A DNA stretch of 15,379 nucleotides from Candidatus Woesebacteria bacterium RIFCSPHIGHO2_01_FULL_44_10 (GTDB taxonomy: Bacteria > Patescibacteriota > Microgenomatia > UBA8517): positions 1 to 15,379 of the forward strand of contig MGGO01000022.1 of NCBI GenBank assembly GCA_001792465.1, in the 5' to 3' direction. Below, piece by piece: positions 1-4,987 of the stretch. The notes beneath the pieces were generated by a model. It did not search any database, had not been told where the DNA came from, and saw only the letters and a list, made by a program, of their open reading frames with translations. The position numbers were made by a program, and so were the translations under genes. Position 1 is the stretch's first letter, and each line of letters opens with the position of its first letter.

Positions 1-1
1 T

Positions 2-103
2 TTTAAAATATCAGGCAACCCCCAAGAAGGAGTTAGCCATCATCATCTGCAAGACCAAAAAACTTCCGACCATCATAACTTAATTTTAACAAAAACACAG
101 TAA
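2..103 (+). CDS. Possible C-terminal tail of an upstream gene (partial)
   Basis: One plus-strand frame is open from the window edge to a TAA at 101-103. It gives about 33 residues, polar and His-rich, with HHH and DHH runs. The length is too short to prove coding, and no family is recognisable. It would place the end of a gene just upstream of the tRNA promoter. No hairpin terminator follows the stop. Confidence 0.3.
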   Translation, partial: FKISGNPQEGVSHHHLQDQKTSDHHNLILTKTQ

Positions 104-117
104 ATCTCAAGAGGAAT

Positions 118-146
118 TTCAAAAGAATGAAAATTTAAGCTATAAT
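118..146 (+). promoter_or_regulatory. Promoter of the tRNA / GIY-YIG cluster
   Basis: A perfect TATAAT at 141-146 is preceded, with 17-nt spacing, by TTCAAA (118-123), which matches 4 of 6 bases of the -35 consensus. Transcription would start near 153, about 10 nt before the first base of the tRNA-like sequence at 163. It could serve the whole cluster through tRNA-Ala. Confidence 0.6.
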
Positions 147-162
147 ACTCAAATAGAATCAG

Positions 163-254
163 ATCGCGTAGCTCAGTTGGTCCGATATTAACAATCGGAC
201 TCCGATTTGAGCATCGGAGTTAGAGCGGTCCGATGACTATCGGACAGGTCGCTG
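163..254 (+). pseudogene. Broken tRNA-like gene interrupted by hairpins
   Basis: Positions 163-180 read like the 5' part of a tRNA: acceptor GATCGCG, TA, D-stem GCTC and loop AGTTGG. The 3' half of the D arm (TTAGAGC) appears only at 220-226, after about 39 extra bases. It is followed by an anticodon-like hairpin (228-245) and a variable-loop-like AGGTC (246-250). No T arm or CGCGATC acceptor partner is visible before the GIY-YIG gene. Removing the insert restores about two thirds of a canonical tRNA. The anticodon-like loop has an abnormal size, so identity cannot be assigned. It lies directly after a good promoter and upstream of two intact tRNAs, so it was probably the first gene of a tRNA operon. 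An unusual processed RNA remains possible. Confidence 0.55.
180..245 (+). repeat. Three hairpins sharing a CCGAT...ATCGG stem
   Basis: Hairpin 1 is GTCCGAT/ATCGGAC (180-186 / 194-200), loop ATTAACA. Hairpin 2 is ACTCCGAT/ATCGGAGT (199-206 / 213-220), loop TTGAGC. Hairpin 3 is GTCCGAT/ATCGGAC (228-234 / 239-245), loop GACT. The stem core is identical in all three, while each loop differs in sequence and length (7, 6 and 4 nt). Hairpins 1 and 2 overlap by two bases, so they cannot both be at full length. They fill and follow the D-loop position of the broken tRNA. Confidence 0.85.
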
Positions 255-272
255 TTTTGAAAAATTTCGAAC

Positions 273-542
273 ATGTATGGGTACGTTTACATATTACAAT
301 CAGAGGTAAATAAAAGATACTACATCGGATCAACAAATAACCTGAGGCGAAGAATTAATGACCATAATTTGGGGAAATCTACTTATACTAAACTTACTAG
401 ACCCTTTAAATTAGTTTTCAGCCAAAAATACGATAACATTTCAGAAGCAAGAAGAATAGAATATAAATTAAAGAAGTTTAAAAGTAAAAAGATCTTAGAA
501 AAAATAGTAGAGGATCAGATCATTAAGATCGGGGACGACTAG
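273..542 (+). CDS. GIY-YIG domain mini-protein
   Basis: This 89-aa protein is essentially one GIY-YIG nuclease domain of the short YhbQ/URI-like type. The N-terminal YVYILQ strand and the YYIGST strand form the signature. An Arg-rich helix (NNLRRRINDH) and a Glu-containing helix (SEARRIEYKLKKF) follow, as expected for the catalytic Arg and metal-binding Glu. The usual family length is 80-100 aa, so it looks complete. The start is ATG 273, with no Shine-Dalgarno, in the position where the 3' half of the broken tRNA would lie. The stop TAG (540-542) falls inside tRNA-Val, so the last 10 bases are shared. Stand-alone members have no firm role in most bacteria, although DNA repair and mobility have been proposed. 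The tRNA-disrupting location suggests insertion, which is an inference. Confidence 0.85.
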   Translation: MYGYVYILQSEVNKRYYIGSTNNLRRRINDHNLGKSTYTKLTRPFKLVFSQKYDNISEARRIEYKLKKFKSKKILEKIVEDQIIKIGDD

Positions 543-604
543 CTCAGTGGTAGAGCGCTTCGTTGACATCGAAGAGGTCGTTGGTTCAATCCCAACGTCG
601 TCCA
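533..604 (+). tRNA. tRNA-Val (GAC)
   Basis: The cloverleaf is complete. Acceptor GGACGAC (533-539) pairs with GTCGTCC (597-603). The D arm is GCTC/GAGC. The anticodon stem CTTCG/CGAAG encloses TTGACAT, giving anticodon GAC. The T arm contains GGTTCAATCC. The discriminator is A604 and CCA is not encoded. The first 10 bases overlap the end of the GIY-YIG gene. Confidence 0.95.
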
Positions 605-609
605 CTCGT

Positions 610-682
610 GGGCCGTTAGCTCAGTTGGCAGAGCGCACGCATGGCATGTGTGAGGCCGCCGGTTCGATCCCGGCACGGTCCA
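610..682 (+). tRNA. tRNA-Ala (GGC)
   Basis: Acceptor GGGCCGT (610-616) pairs with ACGGTCC (675-681), including one G-U. The anticodon stem CACGC/GTGTG encloses ATGGCAT, giving anticodon GGC. The T arm contains GGTTCGATCC and the discriminator is A682. It lies 5 nt after tRNA-Val, so the two are surely co-transcribed. No terminator is visible before the convergent hepT gene at 701. Confidence 0.95.
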
Positions 683-700
683 CAAAAATTGGGGAACAAA

Positions 701-1039
701 TCAAAAATCTTCAGCTATCTCTTCGACTTGCTTTTTTAACGCGGGTAAATCTTCTTTTATTGTCTCCCATAGGATTTCCAAATCAACTCCAAAATACTCA
801 TGAACAACTTTATTTCTGGTAGCCATAATCTGTGACCAAGGAATTTTTGGATATTGCTCCTGATATTCTTCAGACAAATTTTTTGCCGCCTCGCCTACAA
901 TTTCAATATTCCTGACTACCGCATCAACAGTTTTTTGGTCTTTACCGAATGATTCCAAGTCCAGTCCAGACACATATTTATTTATATTCTCAATGGATTT
1001 TATAATATCTTCCAGGTATAGTTTTGGTGTCCTAGACAT
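701..1039 (-). CDS. hepT: HepT-like RNase toxin (DUF86)
   Basis: This 112-aa all-helical protein of the HepT/DUF86 family carries the HEPN catalytic motif R-x4-H-x-Y as R75-N-K-V-V-H80-E-Y82. In characterised systems HepT is a ribonuclease that is silenced when its partner MntA adds AMP groups to the motif tyrosine. Arg, His and Tyr are all present here, so the toxin looks intact. The ATG at 1039 overlaps the end of the upstream mntA-like gene by 8 nt, implying co-translation. It converges with the tRNA operon, leaving only 18 nt after tRNA-Ala. The role (toxin-antitoxin or phage defence) is inferred from the family. Confidence 0.88.
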   Translation of the reverse strand: MSRTPKLYLEDIIKSIENINKYVSGLDLESFGKDQKTVDAVVRNIEIVGEAAKNLSEEYQEQYPKIPWSQIMATRNKVVHEYFGVDLEILWETIKEDLPALKKQVEEIAEDF

Positions 1040-1328
1040 AGATAGTTTGTTTCAAAATTTCGTCTTTTATTGGAGGTTTTAGAGCGTTTTTAGTCACTAA
1101 ATCCACCTTCTCACCCGTTACTTGACTTAAACGATCTTCAAGATCGACAAATTTAAAAAAACTAATTGGTTTGGAAAACTCAACCAGCAAGTCTATGTCG
1201 CTTGCTTGATCACTCTCGCCACGCGCGACAGAGCCAAAAATACCGATTTGACTGATATTATATTTATCCTTCAAATCATTCAAATTTTGGCTTATTACCA
1301 ATTTCACCGAATTTAAATTCTTTGCCAT
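1032..1328 (-). CDS. mntA: MntA-like minimal nucleotidyltransferase antitoxin
   Basis: This 98-aa minimal nucleotidyltransferase has the signature G-S-x10-D-x-D (G32, S33, D44, D46). A third acidic residue, D76, sits in the strand VDLV, which completes the metal triad. MntA proteins of this size transfer AMP from ATP to the partner HepT toxin and neutralise it. The gene precedes hepT with an 8-nt overlap, the standard order. The start is ATG 1328. A -10 box with an extended TG element ends 7 nt upstream, so the mRNA is probably leaderless. The gene is divergent from the nuclease gene at 1364 with a 35-bp shared intergenic region. Confidence 0.88.
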   Translation of the reverse strand: MAKNLNSVKLVISQNLNDLKDKYNISQIGIFGSVARGESDQASDIDLLVEFSKPISFFKFVDLEDRLSQVTGEKVDLVTKNALKPPIKDEILKQTIYV

Positions 1329-1335
1329 CAGTTAA

Positions 1336-1344
1336 ATTGTATCA
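1336..1344 (-). promoter_or_regulatory. Extended -10 promoter of mntA-hepT
   Basis: On the minus strand TGA-TACAAT forms an extended -10 element. The ATG of mntA follows after 7 nt, which would place the RNA start at or next to the start codon. No good -35 is visible. Confidence 0.55.
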
Positions 1345-1348
1345 AAAC

Positions 1349-1357
1349 TGGTAAAAT
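1349..1357 (+). promoter_or_regulatory. Extended -10 promoter of the PD-(D/E)XK gene
   Basis: TGG-TAAAAT (1349-1357) is followed by ATG 1364 after 6 nt. There is no Shine-Dalgarno and no clear -35. It is packed back-to-back with the mntA promoter in the same 35-bp interval, so the two may interfere with each other. Confidence 0.5.
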
Positions 1358-1363
1358 AGATCC

Positions 1364-2185
1364 ATGGCAGACAAATACAAAGCCACGTGGGTCAGCCATT
1401 CTTCAATGGCTGATTTCATCAAATGCCCCCGGCTTTATTTTTTAAGAAATGTCTATAAAGATCCAATTAGTGGCAACAAAGTTACGATTATGAAACCTGC
1501 CTTGGCTCTTGGACAAGTAGTCCATGATATTGTCGAGTCGTTGTCCTTCCTGCCGGTTGATCAAAGACTAGCAGAACCGTTAGTAAATAAGCTTGAAAAA
1601 GCGTGGGTGGCAGTTGCGGGGAAAAAGGGAGGGTTTACCTCCCTGACAGAAGAGGAAAAATACAAAGAACAAGCCCGAGAAATGTTAGCCAAAATTGAAA
1701 CCAATCCTGGGCCGGTTGTGAATAAAGCCGTAAAAATTCCTCAAGACTTACCCCACTACTGGCTATCTGAAAAGGACGAAATTATCCTCTGTGGCAAAAT
1801 CGACTGGCTGGAGCACATTCCAAAGACGGATTCGGTTCATATTATTGATTTCAAAACCGGCAAGGTCGAGGAGGATGATACCAGTCTTCAGCTCCCGATT
1901 TATCATCTTCTGGTAACCAATACCCAAAACAGAGGTGTCACTAAGGCCAGTTACTGGTATTTGCGTCGAGCTGACGCCCCCGAGCAAAAAGAGCTGCCGG
2001 ATTTGGAAGAAGCCCACCAAAAAGTCTATGAAATTGCAAAAAGGATAAAACTGGCTCGACAACTTGAACATTTCAAATGCCCCAAAGACGGCTGCCGGTA
2101 TTGTCTGCCTTACGAAGCCATCATCTCCGGCCGTGGTGAGCTGGTGGCAAAATCCACCTACAACCAGGATATTTATATTTTGTAA
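1364..2185 (+). CDS. RecB/AddB/Cas4-like PD-(D/E)XK nuclease with probable Fe-S cluster
   Basis: This 273-aa protein of the PD-(D/E)XK superfamily (PDDEXK_1 type) shows the motif series of RecB-family nucleases: His in GQVVHDIVE, Asp in GKIDWLE, the core IIDFKTGK, and the QLPIY helix. Cys21 (in IKCPRLYF) and a C-terminal trio C239, C244 and C247 (CPKDGCRYC) match the split 1+3 cysteine arrangement that holds a 4Fe-4S cluster in AddB, Cas4 and Dna2-type nucleases. It is a stand-alone nuclease domain with no helicase and no adjacent CRISPR genes, so a DNA repair or end-processing role is inferred. The start is ATG 1364, just after an extended -10. Part of its 3' end recurs as a relic at 3636-3688. 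Confidence 0.85.
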   Translation: MADKYKATWVSHSSMADFIKCPRLYFLRNVYKDPISGNKVTIMKPALALGQVVHDIVESLSFLPVDQRLAEPLVNKLEKAWVAVAGKKGGFTSLTEEEKYKEQAREMLAKIETNPGPVVNKAVKIPQDLPHYWLSEKDEIILCGKIDWLEHIPKTDSVHIIDFKTGKVEEDDTSLQLPIYHLLVTNTQNRGVTKASYWYLRRADAPEQKELPDLEEAHQKVYEIAKRIKLARQLEHFKCPKDGCRYCLPYEAIISGRGELVAKSTYNQDIYIL

Positions 2186-2224
2186 ATACCGATAGGCAAA
2201 ATTCTATTTTATTGCAAAGTACAC

Positions 2225-2253
2225 TTGACAATACGATAGAATCGTGCTAAACT
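2225..2253 (+). promoter_or_regulatory. Promoter of the AAA/DUF4143 gene
   Basis: TTGACA (2225-2230), a 17-nt spacer, then TAAACT (2248-2253) preceded by TGC (extended -10). ATG 2260 follows after 6 nt, so the transcript is probably leaderless. The spacer contains a small inverted repeat, ACGAT-AGA-ATCGT (2233-2245), which could be an operator. Confidence 0.7.
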
Positions 2254-2259
2254 CCTACC

Positions 2260-3609
2260 ATGAATAGTGAAAATATTATCTCTTCTCTGATTTCGTTTAA
2301 TCCCTGGTGGGATGGCAAATCAATCCCTCAGCAATATGACTTCCCTTTTGAAAGACCCGTTTTGGAAGAAATTCGCGGCTTTGAAAAAATCGGACGGGTA
2401 GTGGTCATTAAAGGTCCCAGAAGGACGGGTAAAACTACCCTCCTGTATCAATATATCAAGGGGCTGATTAAAAGCGGTGTTGATCCGAAAGCGATTCTTT
2501 TTACCTCAATGGATGATCTAAATCTTAGAGTCCCTCTCAAAAAAATTATCGAGGCTTATCTTTTGGCAACCGGTCAGGACTCACCCCCGGCTAAATTTTA
2601 TCTATTTTTAGACGAAATCCAGTTTTTGGAAAACTGGTCGACCATGATTAAGGTTTTGGCTGATCAAAGCCAAGGCCTTAAAATTATTGTTTCCGGTTCG
2701 TCTGCTTCACTGATCGCCAAAGGAGGGGAATCGCTGGCAGGCAGAACCATTGAAAAGCTGATTTTGCCTTTTTCGATAAGCGAAACAATCGGCGCTCAGG
2801 AAAGAGGCCAATCTCAAATCCACTCCTGGCTGAAAAGTTCAAAACCCTTGAAAATAGCCGATCTCAAGTTCAAACCTGAAGCACTTAGATTCAAAAATAA
2901 ATTGCTAAAATATACCTCACACTATCTGGAGTTTGGCGGCTTCCCTCACCTTTTTGGCATTCAAGACGAGGTTTTGTGGAAAGACCTCTTAAGGACCGAT
3001 ATTATCCAGAAAGCCATCTATAAAGACCTTGCTGATTTATACGGCATCAGAAATCCCCTCATCTTGGAAAAACTTTTTTTGTACTTAATCGAGTCAACTG
3101 CCGGCATTATCAATCTTTCCTCAGTTTCCATTCAGCTAAAAATTGCTAGAGAAACTCTCAACCAGTACCTAGCTTACCTTAAAAATGCCTTTTTGGTCAT
3201 CGCTCTGCCCAAATATAGTCGCTATCCCAAAGAAATTCTTAAAAGCCAAGAAAAAATTCACATTATTGACCCGGGTTTTACCAAGCTGGTTGCCCAACCG
3301 AATAAAAATCAAGTCCTAGAGTCCACCACCACAGCTCTGGTTCTTCACAGGAACCAAGAACTTTACTACTGGCGGCAAAACTACGAGACAGATCTCGTGG
3401 TTAAAGAAGATAATAACCTAATTCCCATTGAGGTCAAAAATACCGCCAGAAAGCTAACAATTTCAGACGTCAGGGGTCTGGTTAATTTCATGGAAAGATA
3501 TCAATCGGAAATCGGCATCATCATCTACCAAGGTGATCCAGAAGAAATTAAGGTTGGGGGAAGCACTATTCGGTTACTTCCTTCCTGGTACGCCCTACCA
3601 ATGATTTAA
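2260..3609 (+). CDS. AAA family ATPase with C-terminal DUF4143 domain
   Basis: This 449-aa protein has the typical architecture and length of the AAA_14 / DUF4143 family. Walker A is GPRRTGKTT (residues 52-60). Walker B is YLFLDEIQ with D118-E119. A Ser-Gly-Ser sensor-like segment follows (IIVSGSSASL). The C-terminal part (about 200-449) holds a winged-helix-like region and a restriction-nuclease-like strand pair, ETDLVV then PIEVKN (D378, E391, K393), resembling a PD-(D/E)XK core. The family is very common in archaea and reduced bacteria, but its function is not established. DNA or mobile-element handling is suspected. It has its own promoter and no Shine-Dalgarno. The gene sits between the intact nuclease gene and a relic of a second copy of that gene. 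Confidence 0.88.
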   Translation: MNSENIISSLISFNPWWDGKSIPQQYDFPFERPVLEEIRGFEKIGRVVVIKGPRRTGKTTLLYQYIKGLIKSGVDPKAILFTSMDDLNLRVPLKKIIEAYLLATGQDSPPAKFYLFLDEIQFLENWSTMIKVLADQSQGLKIIVSGSSASLIAKGGESLAGRTIEKLILPFSISETIGAQERGQSQIHSWLKSSKPLKIADLKFKPEALRFKNKLLKYTSHYLEFGGFPHLFGIQDEVLWKDLLRTDIIQKAIYKDLADLYGIRNPLILEKLFLYLIESTAGIINLSSVSIQLKIARETLNQYLAYLKNAFLVIALPKYSRYPKEILKSQEKIHIIDPGFTKLVAQPNKNQVLESTTTALVLHRNQELYYWRQNYETDLVVKEDNNLIPIEVKNTARKLTISDVRGLVNFMERYQSEIGIIIYQGDPEEIKVGGSTIRLLPSWYALPMI

Positions 3610-3613
3610 AAAA

Positions 3614-3629
3614 AGTTTTATATTGCCCC
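3614..3629 (+). repeat. 16-bp direct repeat, copy 1
   Basis: AGTTTTATATTGCCCC occurs here and again at 4078-4093, inside the 5' part of the 70-aa membrane-protein gene. The 11-bp core TTTATATTGCC is also found inverted at 3704-3714 in the end of the 31-aa gene. The copies bracket the small membrane-protein cluster. Its origin is unknown. Confidence 0.6.
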
Positions 3630-3635
3630 TCCTTC

Positions 3636-3688
3636 GGGGTGAGCTGATGGCAAAATCCACCTATAACCAGGATATCTATGTTTTGTAG
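3636..3688 (+). pseudogene. Relic of a second nuclease 3' end
   Basis: These 53 bases align without gaps to 2133-2185, the last codons of the PD-(D/E)XK gene, with about 47 of 53 identical. Read in the same frame they give ELMAKSTYNQDIYVL-stop against ELVAKSTYNQDIYIL-stop. Most changes are silent or conservative, including TAA to TAG. That pattern means the copy diverged while under protein-level selection, so it derives from a once functional paralogue or a related strain's allele. Everything upstream of it has been replaced by the AAA gene and 26 bp of spacer. Confidence 0.8.
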
Positions 3689-3784
3689 CTATTTCTTCTT
3701 GGAGGCAATATAAACCAGAGAATAACCAACCACAATCACAATTCCCAAAATAATTGTTGTATTTATCAAATTCCATTCAAACAT
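3689..3784 (-). CDS. 31-aa single-pass membrane miniprotein
   Basis: A short ORF encodes 31 residues. A short polar N-terminus (MFEWNLINTT) is followed by one hydrophobic helix (IILGIVIVVGYSLVYIA, about 11-27) and a Lys-rich end (SKKK). This is the form of a single-pass protein with the C-terminus in the cytoplasm. It begins 3 nt after the stop of the 38-aa gene and has no good Shine-Dalgarno, so translation is probably coupled. It is the last of three tandem tiny membrane-protein genes. No family is recognised. Subunit-like accessory peptides of larger membrane complexes (CydX, KdpF type) have similar form, but nothing here ties it to one. Confidence 0.6.
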   Translation of the reverse strand: MFEWNLINTTIILGIVIVVGYSLVYIASKKK

Positions 3785-3787
3785 AAG

Positions 3788-3904
3788 TCAACTTTTTCTG
3801 TATGTTTTCTTGCTTTTAAGATACACAAAAGCCAAAATTATTCCCATTAAACCTACCATAATAAATCCCGTGTTGAAAGCCACCGCTAAATCAGTATTGT
3901 TCAT
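3788..3904 (-). CDS. 38-aa single-pass membrane miniprotein
   Basis: This ORF of 38 residues has an N-terminal polar stretch (MNNTDLAVAFNT), one hydrophobic helix (GFIMVGLMGIILAFVYL, about 13-29) and a basic tail (KSKKTYRKS). A strong Shine-Dalgarno AAGGAGG lies 6 nt before the ATG, inside the end of the 70-aa gene. The ATG overlaps that gene's TGA (ATGA), a classic sign of translational coupling. The ribosome site and the coupled arrangement are the main evidence that the gene is real. Function is unknown. Confidence 0.7.
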   Translation of the reverse strand: MNNTDLAVAFNTGFIMVGLMGIILAFVYLKSKKTYRKS

Positions 3905-4113
3905 GGTTTTGCCTCCTTACTAAATACTAAGGCAAGAACCAGTAAAAGTAAAGAAACCGCTATCCAAAATATGGAGATAGCAATTCTGATACTAGGTGCC
4001 GCTCCAGAAAGTGAATTTTGCCCCAAAATCACTCCTAAGGCTGTGCCTTTAGCCACATCGTTACAAAATTCTGAGAGAGTTTTATATTGCCCCGTCGTCA
4101 GCGTCAACTGCAT
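3901..4113 (-). CDS. 70-aa small membrane protein, first of three
   Basis: This 70-aa protein has a soluble N-terminal half (residues 1-42, with one Cys in SEFCNDVAKG) and one strong membrane helix (IRIAISIFWIAVSLLLLVLA, about 42-62), ending in charged KEAKP. It is the lead gene of a three-gene minus-strand cluster encoding 70-, 38- and 31-aa single-helix proteins, overlapping by 4 nt with the next. A promoter with TTGACT/ATTAAT ends 7 nt before the ATG. No homologous family is recognised. The three products could form one membrane complex, which is an inference from coupling and shared topology. Confidence 0.65.
   Translation of the reverse strand: MQLTLTTGQYKTLSEFCNDVAKGTALGVILGQNSLSGAAPSIRIAISIFWIAVSLLLLVLALVFSKEAKP
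4078..4093 (+). repeat. 16-bp direct repeat, copy 2
   Basis: This is an exact copy of 3614-3629. On the minus strand it encodes residues G-Q-Y-K-T near the N-terminus of the 70-aa protein. Copy 1 may therefore be a fragment left by duplication of that gene's 5' part. Confidence 0.55.
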
Positions 4114-4120
4114 TAATTAA

Positions 4121-4149
4121 ATTAATCCTAGTGCCTCTCATTAAGTCAA
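4121..4149 (-). promoter_or_regulatory. Promoter of the small membrane-protein cluster
   Basis: On the minus strand TTGACT (4144-4149), a 17-nt spacer and ATTAAT (4121-4126) are followed after 7 nt by the ATG at 4113. No Shine-Dalgarno is close to this start, in contrast with the second gene, so the first gene is probably read from a leaderless transcript. Confidence 0.5.
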
Positions 4150-4206
4150 ACATCTACTTTTGCATTTGACACCAGCAGAACTATAATATAACCTACAGTG
4201 ATCAAA

Positions 4207-4507
4207 ATGAACGTCGATAGAAGAGATTCGGAACAAGTTTATGACGAACAGGCCGGTGATTTTGCTGCTAAAGCCCCAAAACTTCTGACCTGGGAGTTTA
4301 TTGTTTCTCCAGCGATAAAAAAGCATTTTGAACCATTCTTTAGCTCCAGAGATAAAAAAGATATCAAGGCGAGAGTCGAGGGATGCGCGAGTGGGCGGGA
4401 TGTGGCGACGATAGTTGCAGGAGGCATCCCGCAAGCCATTTGATTACCAGGATGTACCGACCCGATTAATAATCGTCGCTCGCAAACCTGAGGTCTCTAC
4501 CAACTGA
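4207..4507 (+). pseudogene. SAM methyltransferase with its middle deleted
   Basis: From ATG 4207 the reading frame looks like the N-terminus of a class I SAM methyltransferase. It has a helix with YDEQAGDFAAKAP, then a motif-I-like EGCASGRDVATIV, and stops at TGA 4441-4443. In another frame from 4436 the sequence reads PFDYQDVPTRLIIVARK and ends at TGA 4505-4507, which is the form of the C-terminal strand of the same family. The region between motif I and the last strand is therefore missing, together with a frame change, leaving about 100 codons instead of the usual 200 or more. A weak promoter (TTGACA at 4166-4171) lies upstream. Inactive by inference. Confidence 0.65.
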
Positions 4508-4524
4508 TTTCTTGACAAATCCAT

Positions 4525-4756
4525 CTATTTAATTAGATAGTCCATTTGTATCAATTTACCGCCTTTAATCCTTGTAATTTTATTTGAGGTTATTTTAATA
4601 AAAGAATTTTTTACATAATTCTGCGTCAAAACTGGTAGAGCCTTTCTCAAAATCCTGTTCACATTTTCAGGGGTAACAAAACCTGTTGAGACAACGATCG
4701 CGCCAGGATGGTTATCCAAACGAACTGAGCTGAATACGTGGCTTTCTAGAGGGCAT
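4525..4756 (-). pseudogene. DUF5615 (PIN-like) toxin with internal deletion
   Basis: Downstream of the DUF433 gene a C-terminal toxin segment is clear: VFSSVRLDNHPGAIVVSTG, then TPENVNRILRKALPVL, ending at 4525. This is the form of the end of DUF5615 PIN-like proteins, the usual partner of DUF433. A start ATG at 4756 overlaps the DUF433 stop and gives MPSRKPRIQL, a typical beginning, but that frame ends after 14 codons. The region that would carry the catalytic acidic residues is absent and the two ends are out of frame. The toxin is thus inactivated by deletion, with about 10 codons left at the 5' end and 70-75 at the 3' end. Confidence 0.65.
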
Positions 4757-4949
4757 ATTGAGCAGTAAATTCTCGAGCTTTGATTTCCTCCAAAGCTTTC
4801 AACACTTTAGCTTTGCTTATCCAGGGGTAAGAGGAAATAAAATCACTAACCGTGTAACCCTCTTTAACATAATCAATTAAATAAGCAACCGGGACTCTGC
4901 TACCCGAAATTAGGTTTTTTCCGTTGGCCGACTTTTTATCCTTTGCCAT
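4746..4949 (-). CDS. DUF433 antitoxin-like protein
   Basis: This protein of 67 aa (from ATG 4949) has the compact DUF433 helix-turn-helix form: ISGSRVPVAYLIDYVKEGYT, then VSDFISSYPWISKAKVLKALE. DUF433 proteins are the presumed antitoxins and repressors of DUF5615 toxins. An upstream in-frame start at 4976 is possible, but ATG 4949 is preferred because a TGC-TATAAT extended -10 ends 7 nt before it. The antitoxin gene is intact while the toxin that follows it is broken, so it may persist as an orphan regulator. It is divergent from the thrS leader, and the two promoters share an inverted repeat. Confidence 0.8.
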   Translation of the reverse strand: MAKDKKSANGKNLISGSRVPVAYLIDYVKEGYTVSDFISSYPWISKAKVLKALEEIKAREFTAQYAL

Positions 4950-4956
4950 TATCAAA

Positions 4957-4987
4957 ATTATAGCACCCCTTGACAAGAACCTGTCAA
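4957..4987 (-). promoter_or_regulatory. Promoter of the DUF433 gene, interlocked with the thrS promoter
   Basis: On the minus strand TATAAT (4957-4962) is preceded by TGC, an extended -10, and by TTGACA (4982-4987) at 19-nt spacing. This TTGACA faces the thrS -35 box. Together they make the perfect inverted repeat TTGACA-N6-TGTCAA (4970-4987). The ATG follows the -10 after 7 nt. Confidence 0.6.

Noticed and set aside
1..79. Minus-strand 21-codon ORF near the window start
   Set aside because: No promoter or ribosome site was found, and the plus-strand tail reading is at least as good. It cannot be judged at the window edge.
180..245. CRISPR-like array from the repeated CCGAT/ATCGG units
   Set aside because: Units are 5-8 bp palindromic arms with 4-7 nt loops, far too short for repeats and spacers, and no cas genes are nearby.
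163..604. Group I intron or split tRNA containing the GIY-YIG gene
   Set aside because: No 3' tRNA half with a CGCGATC acceptor is present before tRNA-Val, and the insert is too small for a group I intron core plus ORF.
547..822. Open frame of about 91 codons across the two tRNAs and the end of hepT
   Set aside because: It reads through two perfect tRNA genes and the coding strand opposite hepT; the apparent protein is translated tRNA sequence.
3626..3640. CCCC/GGGG hairpin after the AAA gene as a terminator
   Set aside because: The stem is only 4 bp and neither strand has a T-run at the proper distance.
4141..4439. Minus-strand frames opposite the methyltransferase remnant
   Set aside because: The plus strand gives recognisable methyltransferase segments; the opposite frames are antisense artefacts.
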